DNA of 64,000 nucleotides from Sorangium cellulosum So0157-2 (lineage in GTDB: Bacteria; Myxococcota_A; Polyangia; Polyangiales; Polyangiaceae): assembly GCF_000418325.1 (NCBI RefSeq), contig NC_021658.1:4823501-4887500 (forward strand), read 5' to 3'. The translations under genes and the position numbers were made by a program. Below are positions 1 to 10,249 of this stretch, in pieces; position 1 is the first letter of the stretch; each line of letters begins with the position of its first letter. The notes under the pieces were generated by a model. That model had not been told where the DNA came from. It did not search any database and saw only the letters and a list, made by a program, of their open reading frames with translations.

Positions 1-96
1 CTCTCGTCGTGGGGGCGGAAGGCCCCTGCGAGGGGGGCGAACGGGACCTCCGGCGAGCCGATGGTCAGTCAACCAGCCGAGGACGAGGGAGCCACC

Positions 97-393
97 ATGA
101 AAATCAGGCCGCTGCAGGATCGGATTGTCGTCAAGCGCGTCGAGAGCGAGACGAAGACCAAGGGGGGCATCATCATCCCCGACGCCGCGAAGGAGAAGCC
201 GATCGAGGGGCGCGTCGTTGCGGTGGGCAACGGCAAGGTCCTGAAGGACGGCAAGGTTCGCCCGCTCGAGGTGAAGGTCGGCGACAAGGTGCTGTTCGGC
301 AAGTACAGCGGCACCGAGGTGAAGCTCGACGGCGAGGAGCACGTGCTCATCCGCGAGGACGACGTGCTCGCCGTGACCGAGTCCGCCTCCTGA
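97..393 (+). CDS. groES: Co-chaperonin GroES (Hsp10)
   Basis: 98-aa GroES, the heptameric lid that caps GroEL and closes the folding chamber in the cytoplasm. The N-terminus MKIRPLQDRIVVKRVE, the mobile-loop segment TKGGIIIPDAAKEKP and the C-terminal LIREDDVLAV are textbook for the family, and the length is normal. An in-frame ATG at 61 would add 12 residues not found in the family; the ATG at 97 follows a GAGGGAG ribosome site and is preferred. groEL starts 68 bases downstream, so the pair is surely one operon. I saw no CIRCE-type inverted repeat in the 96 bases upstream; the promoter may lie outside the window. Confidence 0.98.
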   Translation: MKIRPLQDRIVVKRVESETKTKGGIIIPDAAKEKPIEGRVVAVGNGKVLKDGKVRPLEVKVGDKVLFGKYSGTEVKLDGEEHVLIREDDVLAVTESAS

Positions 394-461
394 TCCGGAT
401 CGACGGAAACCGAACCCAAGCGCTAGCAGACGCGGCCGCGCGGCCGCGAGGGGATTGAGAG

Positions 462-2150
<1,689 letters not shown>

Positions 2151-2239
2151 GCGCCTGTCCGGCCGCGCGCCGGTCGTCGCCGCGCTCCGGCGGCGCCGGG
2201 CGGTCGACGTGGCGCGCGCCGCTCCCGACGAAGCGGGCC

Positions 2240-2278
2240 GAGGGGTCCTCCAAAGCATGCTGGCTTGGAGGGCCCCTC
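2240..2278 (+). terminator. Hairpin after groESL
   Basis: A 14-bp stem (2240-2253 with 2265-2278, one G.T wobble) and an 11-base loop lie 90 bases after the groEL stop. There is no long T-run, only GCTTTG. It probably separates groESL from the regulator gene that starts at 2352. Confidence 0.6.
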
Positions 2279-2313
2279 GCGCTTTGTGAGGCCGAGAGCC
2301 TTTGCCTGGGTTT

Positions 2314-2343
2314 TTGACCCGCGGTCACGCGCGGCGCTAGACT
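2314..2343 (+). promoter_or_regulatory. Candidate sigma70-type promoter for the CRP-like gene
   Basis: TTGACC (2314-2319) and TAGACT (2338-2343) are separated by 18 bases. A transcript would begin at about 2350, essentially at the ATG at 2352, so the mRNA could be leaderless. This is consistent with no Shine-Dalgarno sequence before that ATG. Confidence 0.45.
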
Positions 2344-2351
2344 CTCGGGCA

Positions 2352-3008
2352 ATGTCGGAGTCGTCGTTCGCCCGCTATGGCCGCGAGTACGTGCCGGGCG
2401 ACGTGCTCTTTCGCGAGGGCGACCCCGGCGACGTCATGTTCGTCATCCAGTCCGGCGCTGTGCGGATCACCAAATCGGTCGAGGGCGAGGACAAGGTGCT
2501 CGCCGTGCTCGGGCCCGGCGAGTTCGTCGGCGAGATGGCGATCCTGAACGGCAAGCCGCGCAACGCGACGGCCACCGTCAGCGAGCCGTCCCGCTGCCTC
2601 GTGGTCGAGGCGCGAAAGCTGAAGGCCATGCTGCAGCGGGACACCGAGATCGCGTTCCGGCTGATCAAGAAGCTCGCGAAGCGGCTCGACGCGGCGGACG
2701 CGCTCGTCGAGATCCTCATGCACCGGGACCCCAAGGCGCGGGTGATGCTCGCGCTCGCCCGCCACGCCGAGGCCTTCGGGGAAGAGACGCCGCAAGGAAT
2801 ACGCCTCCGCGCCTCCCCCGCGGACATCGCGCGCGAGGTCGACGTCGAGCAAGGAATGGTGGACGAGGTGATGGCGCGGCTCCGCCGGCTGAAGCTCCTC
2901 GCGGAAGGGCCCCCTGGACAGGGGGCGATCATGGTGACCGACATGCGGAGGTTTCAGGATTTCATCGAATTCCTGGAGACGCCGCAGAAGTTCGGCGGAG
3001 CGAGCTGA
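2352..3008 (+). CDS. CRP-like cyclic-nucleotide-binding regulator
   Basis: 218-aa protein with an N-terminal cyclic-nucleotide-binding domain (about residues 10-120). The phosphate-binding cassette is intact: FVGEMAILNGKPRNATATV gives the GE(M)A and the PR-NAT arginine that hold the ribose and phosphate. The C-terminal part (about 130-200, SPADIAREVDVEQGMVDEVMARLRRL) looks like a divergent winged-helix of the Crp family, so it is probably a DNA-binding transcription factor sensing cAMP or cGMP. I chose the ATG at 2352; a longer frame from 2265 has non-protein-like residues and overlaps the terminator hairpin. Four bases separate its stop from the next gene, a cyclic-nucleotide phosphodiesterase, which fits a sensor/degrader pair. 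Confidence 0.85.
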   Translation: MSESSFARYGREYVPGDVLFREGDPGDVMFVIQSGAVRITKSVEGEDKVLAVLGPGEFVGEMAILNGKPRNATATVSEPSRCLVVEARKLKAMLQRDTEIAFRLIKKLAKRLDAADALVEILMHRDPKARVMLALARHAEAFGEETPQGIRLRASPADIAREVDVEQGMVDEVMARLRRLKLLAEGPPGQGAIMVTDMRRFQDFIEFLETPQKFGGAS

Positions 3009-3012
3009 GCCC

Positions 3013-3780
3013 GTGGAGCTGCGCGTCATCGGCTGCCACGGCGGGGAGACCCCCCGGCATCGCACGTGCGCGTTCGTCGTGGACGACGTCCTCGCGATCG
3101 ACGCGGGCTCGCTGACCAGCGGGCTCGAGGTGAAGGAGCAGGCGAAGATCGAGGCGTGCCTCGTGAGCCACGCGCACCTCGACCACATCCGCGATCTGGC
3201 CACGATCGCGGACAACCGCTGCCAGCTCGGGTGCCCGCCGCTCGTGATCGCGGGCACGCGCGAGACGCTGCGCACGCTGAAGAAGCATTTCTTCAACAAC
3301 GTGCTGTGGCCCGATTTCGCGGTGATCCCGACCCCCGCGCAGCCGACCATCACGTACCTCGAGCTCAAGCCGGAGCGCCCCACGATGGTCGCCGGGCGGC
3401 TCGTGCGCGCGGTCCACGTGACGCACACGATCGACGCGTCGGCCTTCGTGATCGAGGGGAGCGGCGGCGCGATCGCGTACAGCGGCGACACCGGGCCGAC
3501 CGAGCGGCTCTGGGAGGTGCTGAACCAGCAGCAGGACCTCCGTGCGCTGCTGATGGAGGTCAGCTTCCCCGATCGGGAGCAGCGGCTCGCGACGGTGAGC
3601 GGCCACCACACGCCGCAGACGCTCGCCGTCGAGCTCCAGAAGTTCCGCGCGCCGAAGGATCTGCCGACGATGCTCTACCACATCAAGCCCGTCTTCCAGG
3701 CCGAGGTGGAGCGGGAGTGCGCGGCGCTGAAGGGGCTGAACCTGGAGGTCCTTCAGCTCATGGATCACTTCGTCCTGTAG
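3013..3780 (+). CDS. Class II 3',5'-cyclic-nucleotide phosphodiesterase-like metallo-hydrolase
   Basis: 255-aa metallo-beta-lactamase-fold hydrolase. The metal motif SHAHLDHIRDL (about residues 52-62) matches the H-x-H-L-D-H signature of class II cyclic-nucleotide phosphodiesterases rather than the usual HxHxDH of lactamases. Further metal ligands are seen in AYSGDTGPTERLW and in SGHHTPQTLA. It starts GTG, four bases after the stop of the CRP-like gene, and so is translationally coupled. Expected role: hydrolysing cAMP or cGMP to the 5'-monophosphate and limiting the signal read by its partner. A ribonuclease Z-like activity is the main alternative. Confidence 0.8.
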   Translation: MELRVIGCHGGETPRHRTCAFVVDDVLAIDAGSLTSGLEVKEQAKIEACLVSHAHLDHIRDLATIADNRCQLGCPPLVIAGTRETLRTLKKHFFNNVLWPDFAVIPTPAQPTITYLELKPERPTMVAGRLVRAVHVTHTIDASAFVIEGSGGAIAYSGDTGPTERLWEVLNQQQDLRALLMEVSFPDREQRLATVSGHHTPQTLAVELQKFRAPKDLPTMLYHIKPVFQAEVERECAALKGLNLEVLQLMDHFVL

Positions 3781-3786
3781 CGGAGC

Positions 3787-3920
3787 GCCAGCCGTCGGCT
3801 AGAGGGCCGGCGCGCAGCTAGAGAGCCGGCGCGCGGCCGCCGCCCAGAGCCTGCGCGCCAGCCGTAGGCCAGAGCCGGCGCGCAGCCGCCGCCCGGAGCC
3901 TGCGCGCCAGCCGCCGAGCG
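3787..3920. repeat. Imperfect tandem repeat between convergent genes
   Basis: Units beginning GCCAGCCG start at 3787, 3857 and 3906 and share GAGCCGGCGCGC and CCGCCGCCC blocks. The first copy carries an extra about 20-base insertion. The block lies in the 223-base gap between the convergent phosphodiesterase and phosphatase genes, is GC-only in character, and may also act as a transcription barrier. No gene is seen here. Confidence 0.6.
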
Positions 3921-4003
3921 CCCTGGTGCGCACGGCCTGGCGGGTGCCGCGTGGCGCGCGCTCGCCGCCCCGCGAGGCGGCGGTGGCGGGCGAGCGACAG
4001 GGG

Positions 4004-4822
4004 CTAGCGGCTCTCCTGCGTGGGCTCGTCGACGAACGCGCGCTTGCCGTCCGGGACCTCCTCGACGCGGGCGAGGACGACCGTGATGTTGTCGGTGCCG
4101 CCGAAGTAGTTCGCCCGATCGATGAGCGCCTTGCACGCCGCGTCCAGCGAGCCGCTCGACATCACGAGCTCGAGGATCTGATCGTCGCTCACGAGGCCGG
4201 ACAGGCCGTCGGAGCAGAGGAGGTAGACGTCGCCGTGGCGCGTCTCGTCCGTCACGAGATCGACGAGGACGTCCTCGCGGATGCCGAGCGCGCGCGTGAT
4301 GACGTTCGCAGGCAGCTGCCGGACCTCCTCCTCGGTCATCCACGGCGCCATGTGCGCCGCGTCGCTGACGAGCGAGTGGTCGCGGGTGAGCTGCGTGATC
4401 TGGCTGTCGCGCAGGCGATAGCAGCGGCTGTCGCCCACGTGGCCCACCGTCACGTGCTCGGCGTCCTTGGAGAACATCGCCGCCACGATCGTCGTGCCCA
4501 TGCCGAAGTCGGCGAGCGTCTTCAGCGAGCGATCGAAGATGCGCCGGTTCGCCAGCCTGAGGCCGGTGACGACGTAGTTCTCCTCCTCGGTGAGGTTCGG
4601 ATCGGCGGGGAACGGCCAGGTGGCGTCCCTCCCCACCGTCACGGACAGGAAGTCCGAGAGGGTGCTCACAGCAAGCTGGCTCGCGACGTCGCCCGAGCGG
4701 TGTCCGCCCATTCCATCCGCCACGGCCACCACACGGTACTCCTCGCTGACGAGGAGGTTGTCCTCATTGTGGTCCCGGAGGAGCCCGGTATCCGTCATCC
4801 CGGCAAACCGGGTCCGCAACAT
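4004..4822 (-). CDS. PP2C-family Ser/Thr protein phosphatase (Stp-like)
   Basis: 272-aa cytosolic metal-dependent phosphatase. Motifs in order: RDHNEDN (residues 16-22), VADGMGGH (33-40), VGHVGDSRCYRL, LLCSDGLSG and GGTDNITVVLA, giving the full set of Asp metal ligands. It should reverse phosphorylation by the many Hanks-type kinases usual in this group; one such kinase is encoded at 33.9-35.1 kb but is not linked. The ATG at 4822 immediately precedes MLRTRFAGMTDTG, the normal family start. It is convergent with the phosphodiesterase gene, and 265 bases separate its start from the next gene upstream. Confidence 0.95.
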   Translation of the reverse strand: MLRTRFAGMTDTGLLRDHNEDNLLVSEEYRVVAVADGMGGHRSGDVASQLAVSTLSDFLSVTVGRDATWPFPADPNLTEEENYVVTGLRLANRRIFDRSLKTLADFGMGTTIVAAMFSKDAEHVTVGHVGDSRCYRLRDSQITQLTRDHSLVSDAAHMAPWMTEEEVRQLPANVITRALGIREDVLVDLVTDETRHGDVYLLCSDGLSGLVSDDQILELVMSSGSLDAACKALIDRANYFGGTDNITVVLARVEEVPDGKRAFVDEPTQESR

Positions 4823-5087
4823 GGGCAGAGAGTAGACGCGGAGCCGGGGGGCAGCGCAAGTTCAAGGCGAGGGCAAAGCTGAAATCCTGGGCCGGATCTC
4901 CCACCGCGGGGGCTCCACGCGGGGCAGAAGCGGCCGGCGGCGGGGGCGACGGACCCTCCCGGAGGTGCCCGCCCGCCGGACGCACTTTGCTCTTGAAAGA
5001 TGAGAGGGGACGTGGGGTTCCCGCCGAGCGGCGCCGCGCGCCGCGAAAGCGCGCCCGCGCCGCGCGCTTTCGCCCGGGCGCGCGAGC

Positions 5088-6728
5088 TCAGAGCCAGCTC
5101 TCGCCGATCGCGAGCCCGAGCGCGGCCGCGATCGTCTCGGCGGCGCGCACGCCCGACGCATGCGCCTCCTCGAAGAGCGCCATCCCGGGCTGATCGACGT
5201 GCGCCCAGGCGACGCGCTCGTCGAGCGCGCAGACCGGCTCGAACGGCCGCGGGCCGAGGAAGCCGGGGCGCGGGCGCGGCATCGCGTGGCCCCAGATCAT
5301 GACGTCCATCCGGCCAACGTCGTCGCGCAGGTGCGGGTGCGCCGGCGCGAGATCGCGCAGCACGCCCTCGGCGAGCGACGCCCACGGCGCGCCGAGCAGC
5401 GCCGCGCGCGCGCCGGCGACGTCGGGCCCGCCGTACGCGCGGTAGTAGGTCAGTACGGTGCGCTGCCTCGGCGCCTCCAGGCGCGAGCGCTGCGTCGCGC
5501 CCGCGGCGAGATCGGTGAGCTGGTGGCGCGCGTCCACATAGCCGAGCCCCTCCGCGCCATAGAGGACGGAATCCCACGCGTGGTTCGGATCGAGGGGCCG
5601 CTCGACGTGCAGGTTCGCGACGAGCCACGCCGACGCGACGCGCGCCGGCAGCTCGCCCGCAGCGCCCCCCGCGAAGATGCGGCGCACGACGAACGCCGGC
5701 GCCGCGAGGATCGCGGCGCGCGCCTCGACGCGGCGGGCCTCGCCGCGCTGCACGTCGACGTAGTCGACCTCCACGCGGCCGCCCGGCTGCGGGCGCACCG
5801 ACGTGACGAGCGCGCCCAGCGACACGCGCGGCGCCGCGCGCTCGAGCAGCGCCTTCACGAGGCGCCCGTTGCCCTCGGGCCAGATCAGGTAGCGGCTGCC
5901 CGCGAGCTCCGGGGTGCGCGCCTTGCGCCCCGCGAAGTAGTGCAGCCCCGCCCAGGCCGAGATCTCCTCGAGCTCGCCGCCGAAGTCGTCGAGCATCGCG
6001 TAGCGCGCGTACCAGCGCAGAAAGGGCGTGCGGTACCCCTCGCGATCGAGCCAGGCCGCCATGCTCATCCGGTCGAGCGCGAGCAGCTCCGGATCGCGCG
6101 ACGAGCGGTCGAGCGGGATCTGGAACGCCGCGCGCCCGTCGCTGCCGCGGAGCTCCGTGAGCTCCTCCTCGAGCGCGTGGAACCGCTCGAGCTCCTCGAG
6201 CGCGTCGGCCGGCAGCGCGTCGACCGGCGCCAGGCCGGCGTGCCACGCGCCCTCGTAGAACAGCCGCTCGCCCGGCGCGTGGCAGAGCCGCCGCGGATCG
6301 AACGTGGGGCGGCCGGCCGCGTCCCACCCGGTGACGACGCCCATCTGCTCGAGCAGCCGCAGCGTCGCGCGGGCCTCGACGTTCGGCGCGGCCAGGTAGT
6401 GCGCGCCCCACGGGTAGGGCACGACGCCGTCCTCGCCCCACGCGCTCGTGCCGCCGGGCCGCGGCTCGAGCTCGAGGACCCGCAGATCGAGCCCGGCGCC
6501 CGCGAGCCGCCACGCGGCCGACAGGCCGCTCACCCCGCCGCCGACGATGACGACGTCCGCGCGCTCGGCCGGACCGGACGGCGAGGCGCGCGGCGCGCCG
6601 CCGCGGAGCAGGTGGCCCGCGCCGTGGGCCGCGCCCACGATCTCGCCGGCGAGCGGCGCCCGCCCCGGCGCGGCCGTGTGCACGAGCCAGCCGGCGGCCA
6701 CGGAGCTGAGGAAGCCGCGGCGGTTCAC
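5088..6728 (-). CDS. Tat-exported FAD-dependent amine-oxidase-like oxidoreductase
   Basis: 546-aa flavoprotein. The N-terminus MNRRGFLSSVAAGWLVHTAAPG is a twin-arginine signal (RRGFL). A Rossmann FAD motif follows at about residues 60-95 (VVIVGGGVSGLSAAWRLAGAGLDL, then LELEPRPGG), typical of NAD(P)-binding-8/amine oxidase proteins. The C-terminal part contains QPGMALFEEAHASGVRAAETIAAAL, a normal FAD-contacting end. It starts four bases after the stop of the spermidine-synthase-like gene, so the two form an operon. From that context an amine or polyamine product could be its substrate (inference). Other FAD oxidoreductases cannot be excluded. Confidence 0.82.
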   Translation of the reverse strand: MNRRGFLSSVAAGWLVHTAAPGRAPLAGEIVGAAHGAGHLLRGGAPRASPSGPAERADVVIVGGGVSGLSAAWRLAGAGLDLRVLELEPRPGGTSAWGEDGVVPYPWGAHYLAAPNVEARATLRLLEQMGVVTGWDAAGRPTFDPRRLCHAPGERLFYEGAWHAGLAPVDALPADALEELERFHALEEELTELRGSDGRAAFQIPLDRSSRDPELLALDRMSMAAWLDREGYRTPFLRWYARYAMLDDFGGELEEISAWAGLHYFAGRKARTPELAGSRYLIWPEGNGRLVKALLERAAPRVSLGALVTSVRPQPGGRVEVDYVDVQRGEARRVEARAAILAAPAFVVRRIFAGGAAGELPARVASAWLVANLHVERPLDPNHAWDSVLYGAEGLGYVDARHQLTDLAAGATQRSRLEAPRQRTVLTYYRAYGGPDVAGARAALLGAPWASLAEGVLRDLAPAHPHLRDDVGRMDVMIWGHAMPRPRPGFLGPRPFEPVCALDERVAWAHVDQPGMALFEEAHASGVRAAETIAAALGLAIGESWL

Positions 6729-6732
6729 CGGA

Positions 6733-8337
6733 TCACCGCGTCCACTCCGCCCACTCGCGCGTGTACACGGAGACGAGCTTCTGGTCGTTCAGCCGGTTGA
6801 CCGGGGCGTCGACGCGGCCGAGATCGCGCGGGAACCGGAACAGCTCGGGCAGGCCGCTCGAGTCGAGGTAGCGGAGCTTCGACGCGTCGATCCGCAGGGC
6901 GCCGGGCGCGGCGAGCCCCTCGCCGCCCGCCAGGATGAACCCCCACTCGCCGAAGCTCGGCACGTAGACGTGCAGCGGCGCGGCCTTGAAGCCGGCCGCC
7001 TCGAGCGTCGTCACGACGGACCAGAACGACTCGCGCGCGTAGTGCGGCGACGTCGCCTGGATCACGGCGAGGCCGCGCACGGAGATCCGCTGCCGGAGCA
7101 GGTGGTAGAAGGCGTCGGTGTACAGCTTGCCGACGGCGTAGTTGCCCGGATCGGGGAAGTCGACGACCGCGAGATCGAACGACTCGGTCGACTCCTCGAG
7201 GTACTTGAACGCGTCCTCGTTGCGGACGGCGACGCGCGGATCGCGGAGCGCGCCCCCGTTCAGCGCCGCGGCGAGCGGCAGGTCGCGGAAGGCGCCGGTG
7301 ACGGCGGCGTCGAGGTCGACGAGCAGGATCTGCTCGATCGACGGGTAGCGGAGCAGCTCGCGCGCGGCGAGGCCGTCGCCGCCGCCGAGGATCAGCGCGC
7401 GCCGCGGATCGCGGCCCAGGGCGGCGACGGCCGGGTGCACGAGCACCTCGTGGTACCGGTGCTCGTCGTCGGACGAGAACTGGAGGTTGCCGTTCAGGAA
7501 GAGGCGCGTCGTGCGCGGGCTCCGCGTGATGACGAGGCGCTGGTACGGCGACTGCGCCGCGTAGACGATGGGCGCGCCGAAGTAGAGCGCCTCCGAGCGC
7601 TCGACGAACCGCGAGACGAGCGCGAAGGCGACGCCGAGCCCCGCCATCACGACCACGCAGAGCGCCCGCAGCCGGACGACGACCGAGCGCTCCAGCGGGA
7701 AGAGGAACGTGCTCGTGAGCGCGACCGCCGCGTTGAGCAGGCCGAAGAACAGGCTCGTCTGGTGGATCCCGAGGCGCGGCAGCAGGAGCGACGGGAAGAG
7801 CAGGCTCGCGGCGAGGGCGCCGATGTAATCGAGCGTCAGCACGCGCGCGACGAGCCGCTTGAGATCCAGGGAGAAGTTGAGCAGCCGGATGAGCAGCGGG
7901 ATCTCGAGGCCGACGAGCACGCCGATGAGCAGCACGAGCGCGTAGAGCAGCGCGCGGAACGCCCCGAGCGCGGTGTACACGCGGAAGAGCATCGGCGCGG
8001 AGAGCCCGCCGACGAGCGCGAGGCCGAGCTCGATCTCGACGAAGCGCTCGAGGAGGCGGCCCTCGATGTACTGCGAGAGGTACGAGCCGATCCCCATCGC
8101 GAACAGGTAGAGGCCGATGACGAAGCTGAACTGCGTCACCGAGTCGCCGAGGACGTAGCTCGCGAGGGTGCCGGTGATGAGCTCGTAGATGAGCCCCGAC
8201 GTGGCGATGACGAACACGCTCGCGAGGAGCGCGGGGTGCACGAGCCGGGGCAGCGGCTGCGCCGCAGGCACGCCCGCCCCGGCGTCCCCGCGCGGGGCGC
8301 CCCGAGCGCCCGTCGAGCTCTCCTCGGTGGCCGGCAT
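6733..8337 (-). CDS. Membrane-fused spermidine synthase-like aminopropyltransferase
   Basis: 534 aa. Residues 35-245 are strongly hydrophobic with about seven membrane segments; residues 265-510 are a spermidine/spermine synthase Rossmann domain. Seen there are LNGNLQFSSDDEHRYHEVL (281-299), GGGDGLAAREL (318-328, cosubstrate loop), LLVDLD (338-343) and DFPDP (393-397, catalytic Asp region). The family transfers aminopropyl from decarboxylated SAM to an amine; in membrane-fused members the real acceptor is not established. No SAM decarboxylase gene is next to it. Its operon partner is the FAD oxidoreductase, and a DUF4178 protein is divergent 128 bases away, a combination I recall from predicted membrane/polyamine stress systems. 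Confidence 0.85.
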   Translation of the reverse strand: MPATEESSTGARGAPRGDAGAGVPAAQPLPRLVHPALLASVFVIATSGLIYELITGTLASYVLGDSVTQFSFVIGLYLFAMGIGSYLSQYIEGRLLERFVEIELGLALVGGLSAPMLFRVYTALGAFRALLYALVLLIGVLVGLEIPLLIRLLNFSLDLKRLVARVLTLDYIGALAASLLFPSLLLPRLGIHQTSLFFGLLNAAVALTSTFLFPLERSVVVRLRALCVVVMAGLGVAFALVSRFVERSEALYFGAPIVYAAQSPYQRLVITRSPRTTRLFLNGNLQFSSDDEHRYHEVLVHPAVAALGRDPRRALILGGGDGLAARELLRYPSIEQILLVDLDAAVTGAFRDLPLAAALNGGALRDPRVAVRNEDAFKYLEESTESFDLAVVDFPDPGNYAVGKLYTDAFYHLLRQRISVRGLAVIQATSPHYARESFWSVVTTLEAAGFKAAPLHVYVPSFGEWGFILAGGEGLAAPGALRIDASKLRYLDSSGLPELFRFPRDLGRVDAPVNRLNDQKLVSVYTREWAEWTR

Positions 8338-8465
8338 CGGCGCGGTCCTACCACCGCTCGTGCGGGATCACAGCGGGTTCGCGCGCGCCTGTGCGAGCCC
8401 GCGGCGCGGAAGCGGCCTTGAAACGCTTCCTCTTCCCTGGCCGGCGCTTCTAGTATGGTGCTCGC

Positions 8466-9938
8466 GTGAGCACGCCCTTCGACCGAGCAGCCGCGTGCCC
8501 CTCGTGCGGCGCGCCGATCACGTTTCGCTTCGCGGGCGCGATGGCGCAGGTGTGCAAGCACTGCAAGTTCGTGGTCGCCCGCACCGACCGGGACCTCCGG
8601 GCCGTCGGGCGCGTCGCGGACCTGGTCGACATCCCCACGCCCCTCCAGCTCGGGGTCACGGGGCGCTGGGGCAACGAGCCCTTCGTGGTCGACGGCCGCG
8701 TGCAGCTCGATCGCGCCGGCGCGCCGGGCGCGCCCTGGCAGGAGATCTTCATCGCCTTCCCGGCCAGCGGCCGCTGGACGTGGGTCGCCTACGCCCAGGG
8801 GCGCTGGTACGCGACCACCGAGGCGCCGCTCCCGCTGAACGGGCTGCCCCCGTGGGCCTCCCTCCAGCCCGGCGGCCGCGTCCACCTCGAGGGGCACGGC
8901 GTGTTCACCGTCGTCGAGGTCGGCCGCCGGCGCGTGATCTCGGCCGAGGGCGAGATGCCGCACGTCGCCGCGCCGGGGGTGGTGACCGGCTTCGTCGACA
9001 TCGCGGGGCCGCGGGGCGAGTTCGGGACCCTCGACTACGGCGACGGTCGGATCATCCCGCCGAAGCTCTACCTCGGCCGGCAGATCGACCCGGCCGTGAT
9101 GCAGCTCGACGCCGGCGCGCCCGTGGACCGGCCCGCCGCGCAGGTGACGGCCCTCGCCTGCCCGAACTGCGGCGGCAACCTCCCGCTCGCCGCCCCGGGG
9201 ACCGCGGAGCGCATCGTCTGCCGCTACTGCGGCACGGCGAGCGACCTCACGAACGGCGCCCTCGTCGCCCTCGGCCAGGTGCCCCGGCCGCCCATGGAGC
9301 CGTACGTCCCGCTCGGCGCCGAGGGCCAGCTCCGCGGCATGCGCGTGCTCTGCATCGGCTTCGTCATCCGCGGCTGCACGGTGGAGGGCGAGCGCTACCG
9401 CTGGCGGGAGTACCTGCTCTACGGCGGGCCGAGCGTCGGCTACCTGTGGTTGATGGAAGAGGACGGCGCCTGGCAGCTCGTGACGCCGCTGTCGCCCGGC
9501 GAGGTCCAGCCGATGGGGTCGACCGCGAGCTACCAGGGGAGGACGTACGCGCTCAAACAGAGCGTCCACGCCGAGGTGGAATACGTCATCGGCGAGTTCT
9601 ACTGGAAGGTCGAGATCGGCGAGGGGGTACAAGCCACCGAGTACCAGGGCGAAGGCGGCAAGATCAGCGTCGAGCAGGCCCCGACCGAGGTCAGCGTGTC
9701 GTTCTGCTCACCCTTGCCCGGCCCGGAGCTCGCCGCCGCCTTCCACCTGCCGCCCCCGCCGAAACCCGGGCTCGGCAGCGGCACGGGCATGAGCGCCGGC
9801 ACGGTGATCGCCCTCGTCGTCGTCCTGATCATCGTCCTCCTCATCCTCATCGCGCTCAGCGACTGTGGTGGGGGCGGCGGCGGCGTCATCTTCGTTCCGA
9901 CCGGGGGGGGTAGCCCGAGCTTCGGGGGCGGGAAGTGA
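8466..9938 (+). CDS. Double zinc-ribbon DUF4178 membrane protein
   Basis: 490 aa. A CxxC...CxxC zinc ribbon (C11, C14, C30, C33) is followed by a DUF4178-like beta domain (about 48-205; VADLVDIPTPLQLGVTGRW is characteristic). A second ribbon (C232, C235, C252, C255) and a second DUF4178-like unit (about 275-420) come next, then a single membrane helix (444-465) and a short Gly-rich tail ending FGGGK. It starts GTG. It is divergent from the aminopropyltransferase gene, its usual companion in DUF4178 gene clusters (from memory). Function unknown; the ribbons suggest a scaffold or sensor with a large soluble N-terminal part anchored at its C-terminus. Confidence 0.8.
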   Translation: MSTPFDRAAACPSCGAPITFRFAGAMAQVCKHCKFVVARTDRDLRAVGRVADLVDIPTPLQLGVTGRWGNEPFVVDGRVQLDRAGAPGAPWQEIFIAFPASGRWTWVAYAQGRWYATTEAPLPLNGLPPWASLQPGGRVHLEGHGVFTVVEVGRRRVISAEGEMPHVAAPGVVTGFVDIAGPRGEFGTLDYGDGRIIPPKLYLGRQIDPAVMQLDAGAPVDRPAAQVTALACPNCGGNLPLAAPGTAERIVCRYCGTASDLTNGALVALGQVPRPPMEPYVPLGAEGQLRGMRVLCIGFVIRGCTVEGERYRWREYLLYGGPSVGYLWLMEEDGAWQLVTPLSPGEVQPMGSTASYQGRTYALKQSVHAEVEYVIGEFYWKVEIGEGVQATEYQGEGGKISVEQAPTEVSVSFCSPLPGPELAAAFHLPPPPKPGLGSGTGMSAGTVIALVVVLIIVLLILIALSDCGGGGGGVIFVPTGGGSPSFGGGK

Positions 9939-10249
9939 TCCAGCTTCACTGCCAGATTCGGCTGGATCTGAATTAGAGGCCGTCGCGGGGTCGGGAATGG
10001 CAGGGTCCCGGGTGGTGCCGAATCGGGCGCGCGCGGGCCTGGACATCTCTATGTCCACCGGCGCGGAGAGCGCGGCCTCACGTCGAAGCAAACGGTCGAA
10101 TCCGGGCAGGTGATGGTCGGTTTCGGGTATCGGTCGCCTCCGGCCGCTCCCCTCGATCGAATGATTTCAATGGTTTACACGCTGGCCTGCGGCGGCCCAT
10201 GACGTGCAATGTGCCGCCCGAAGCCGGCGCGGACCGGTGACGGAGGCCC
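9939..10249. other. 311-base gap with one inverted repeat
   Basis: GATCCAGC (9937-9944) and GCTGGATC (9961-9968) form an 8-bp inverted repeat across the stop of the DUF4178 gene, a possible weak terminator. The rest is of slightly lower GC and shows no convincing coding frame. It presumably holds the promoter for the operon that starts at 10250. Confidence 0.5.

Noticed and set aside
8418..8456. Promoter TTGAAA/TAGTAT before the DUF4178 gene
   Set aside because: The two boxes are 27 bases apart, too far for a standard promoter; TAGTAT alone is not enough.
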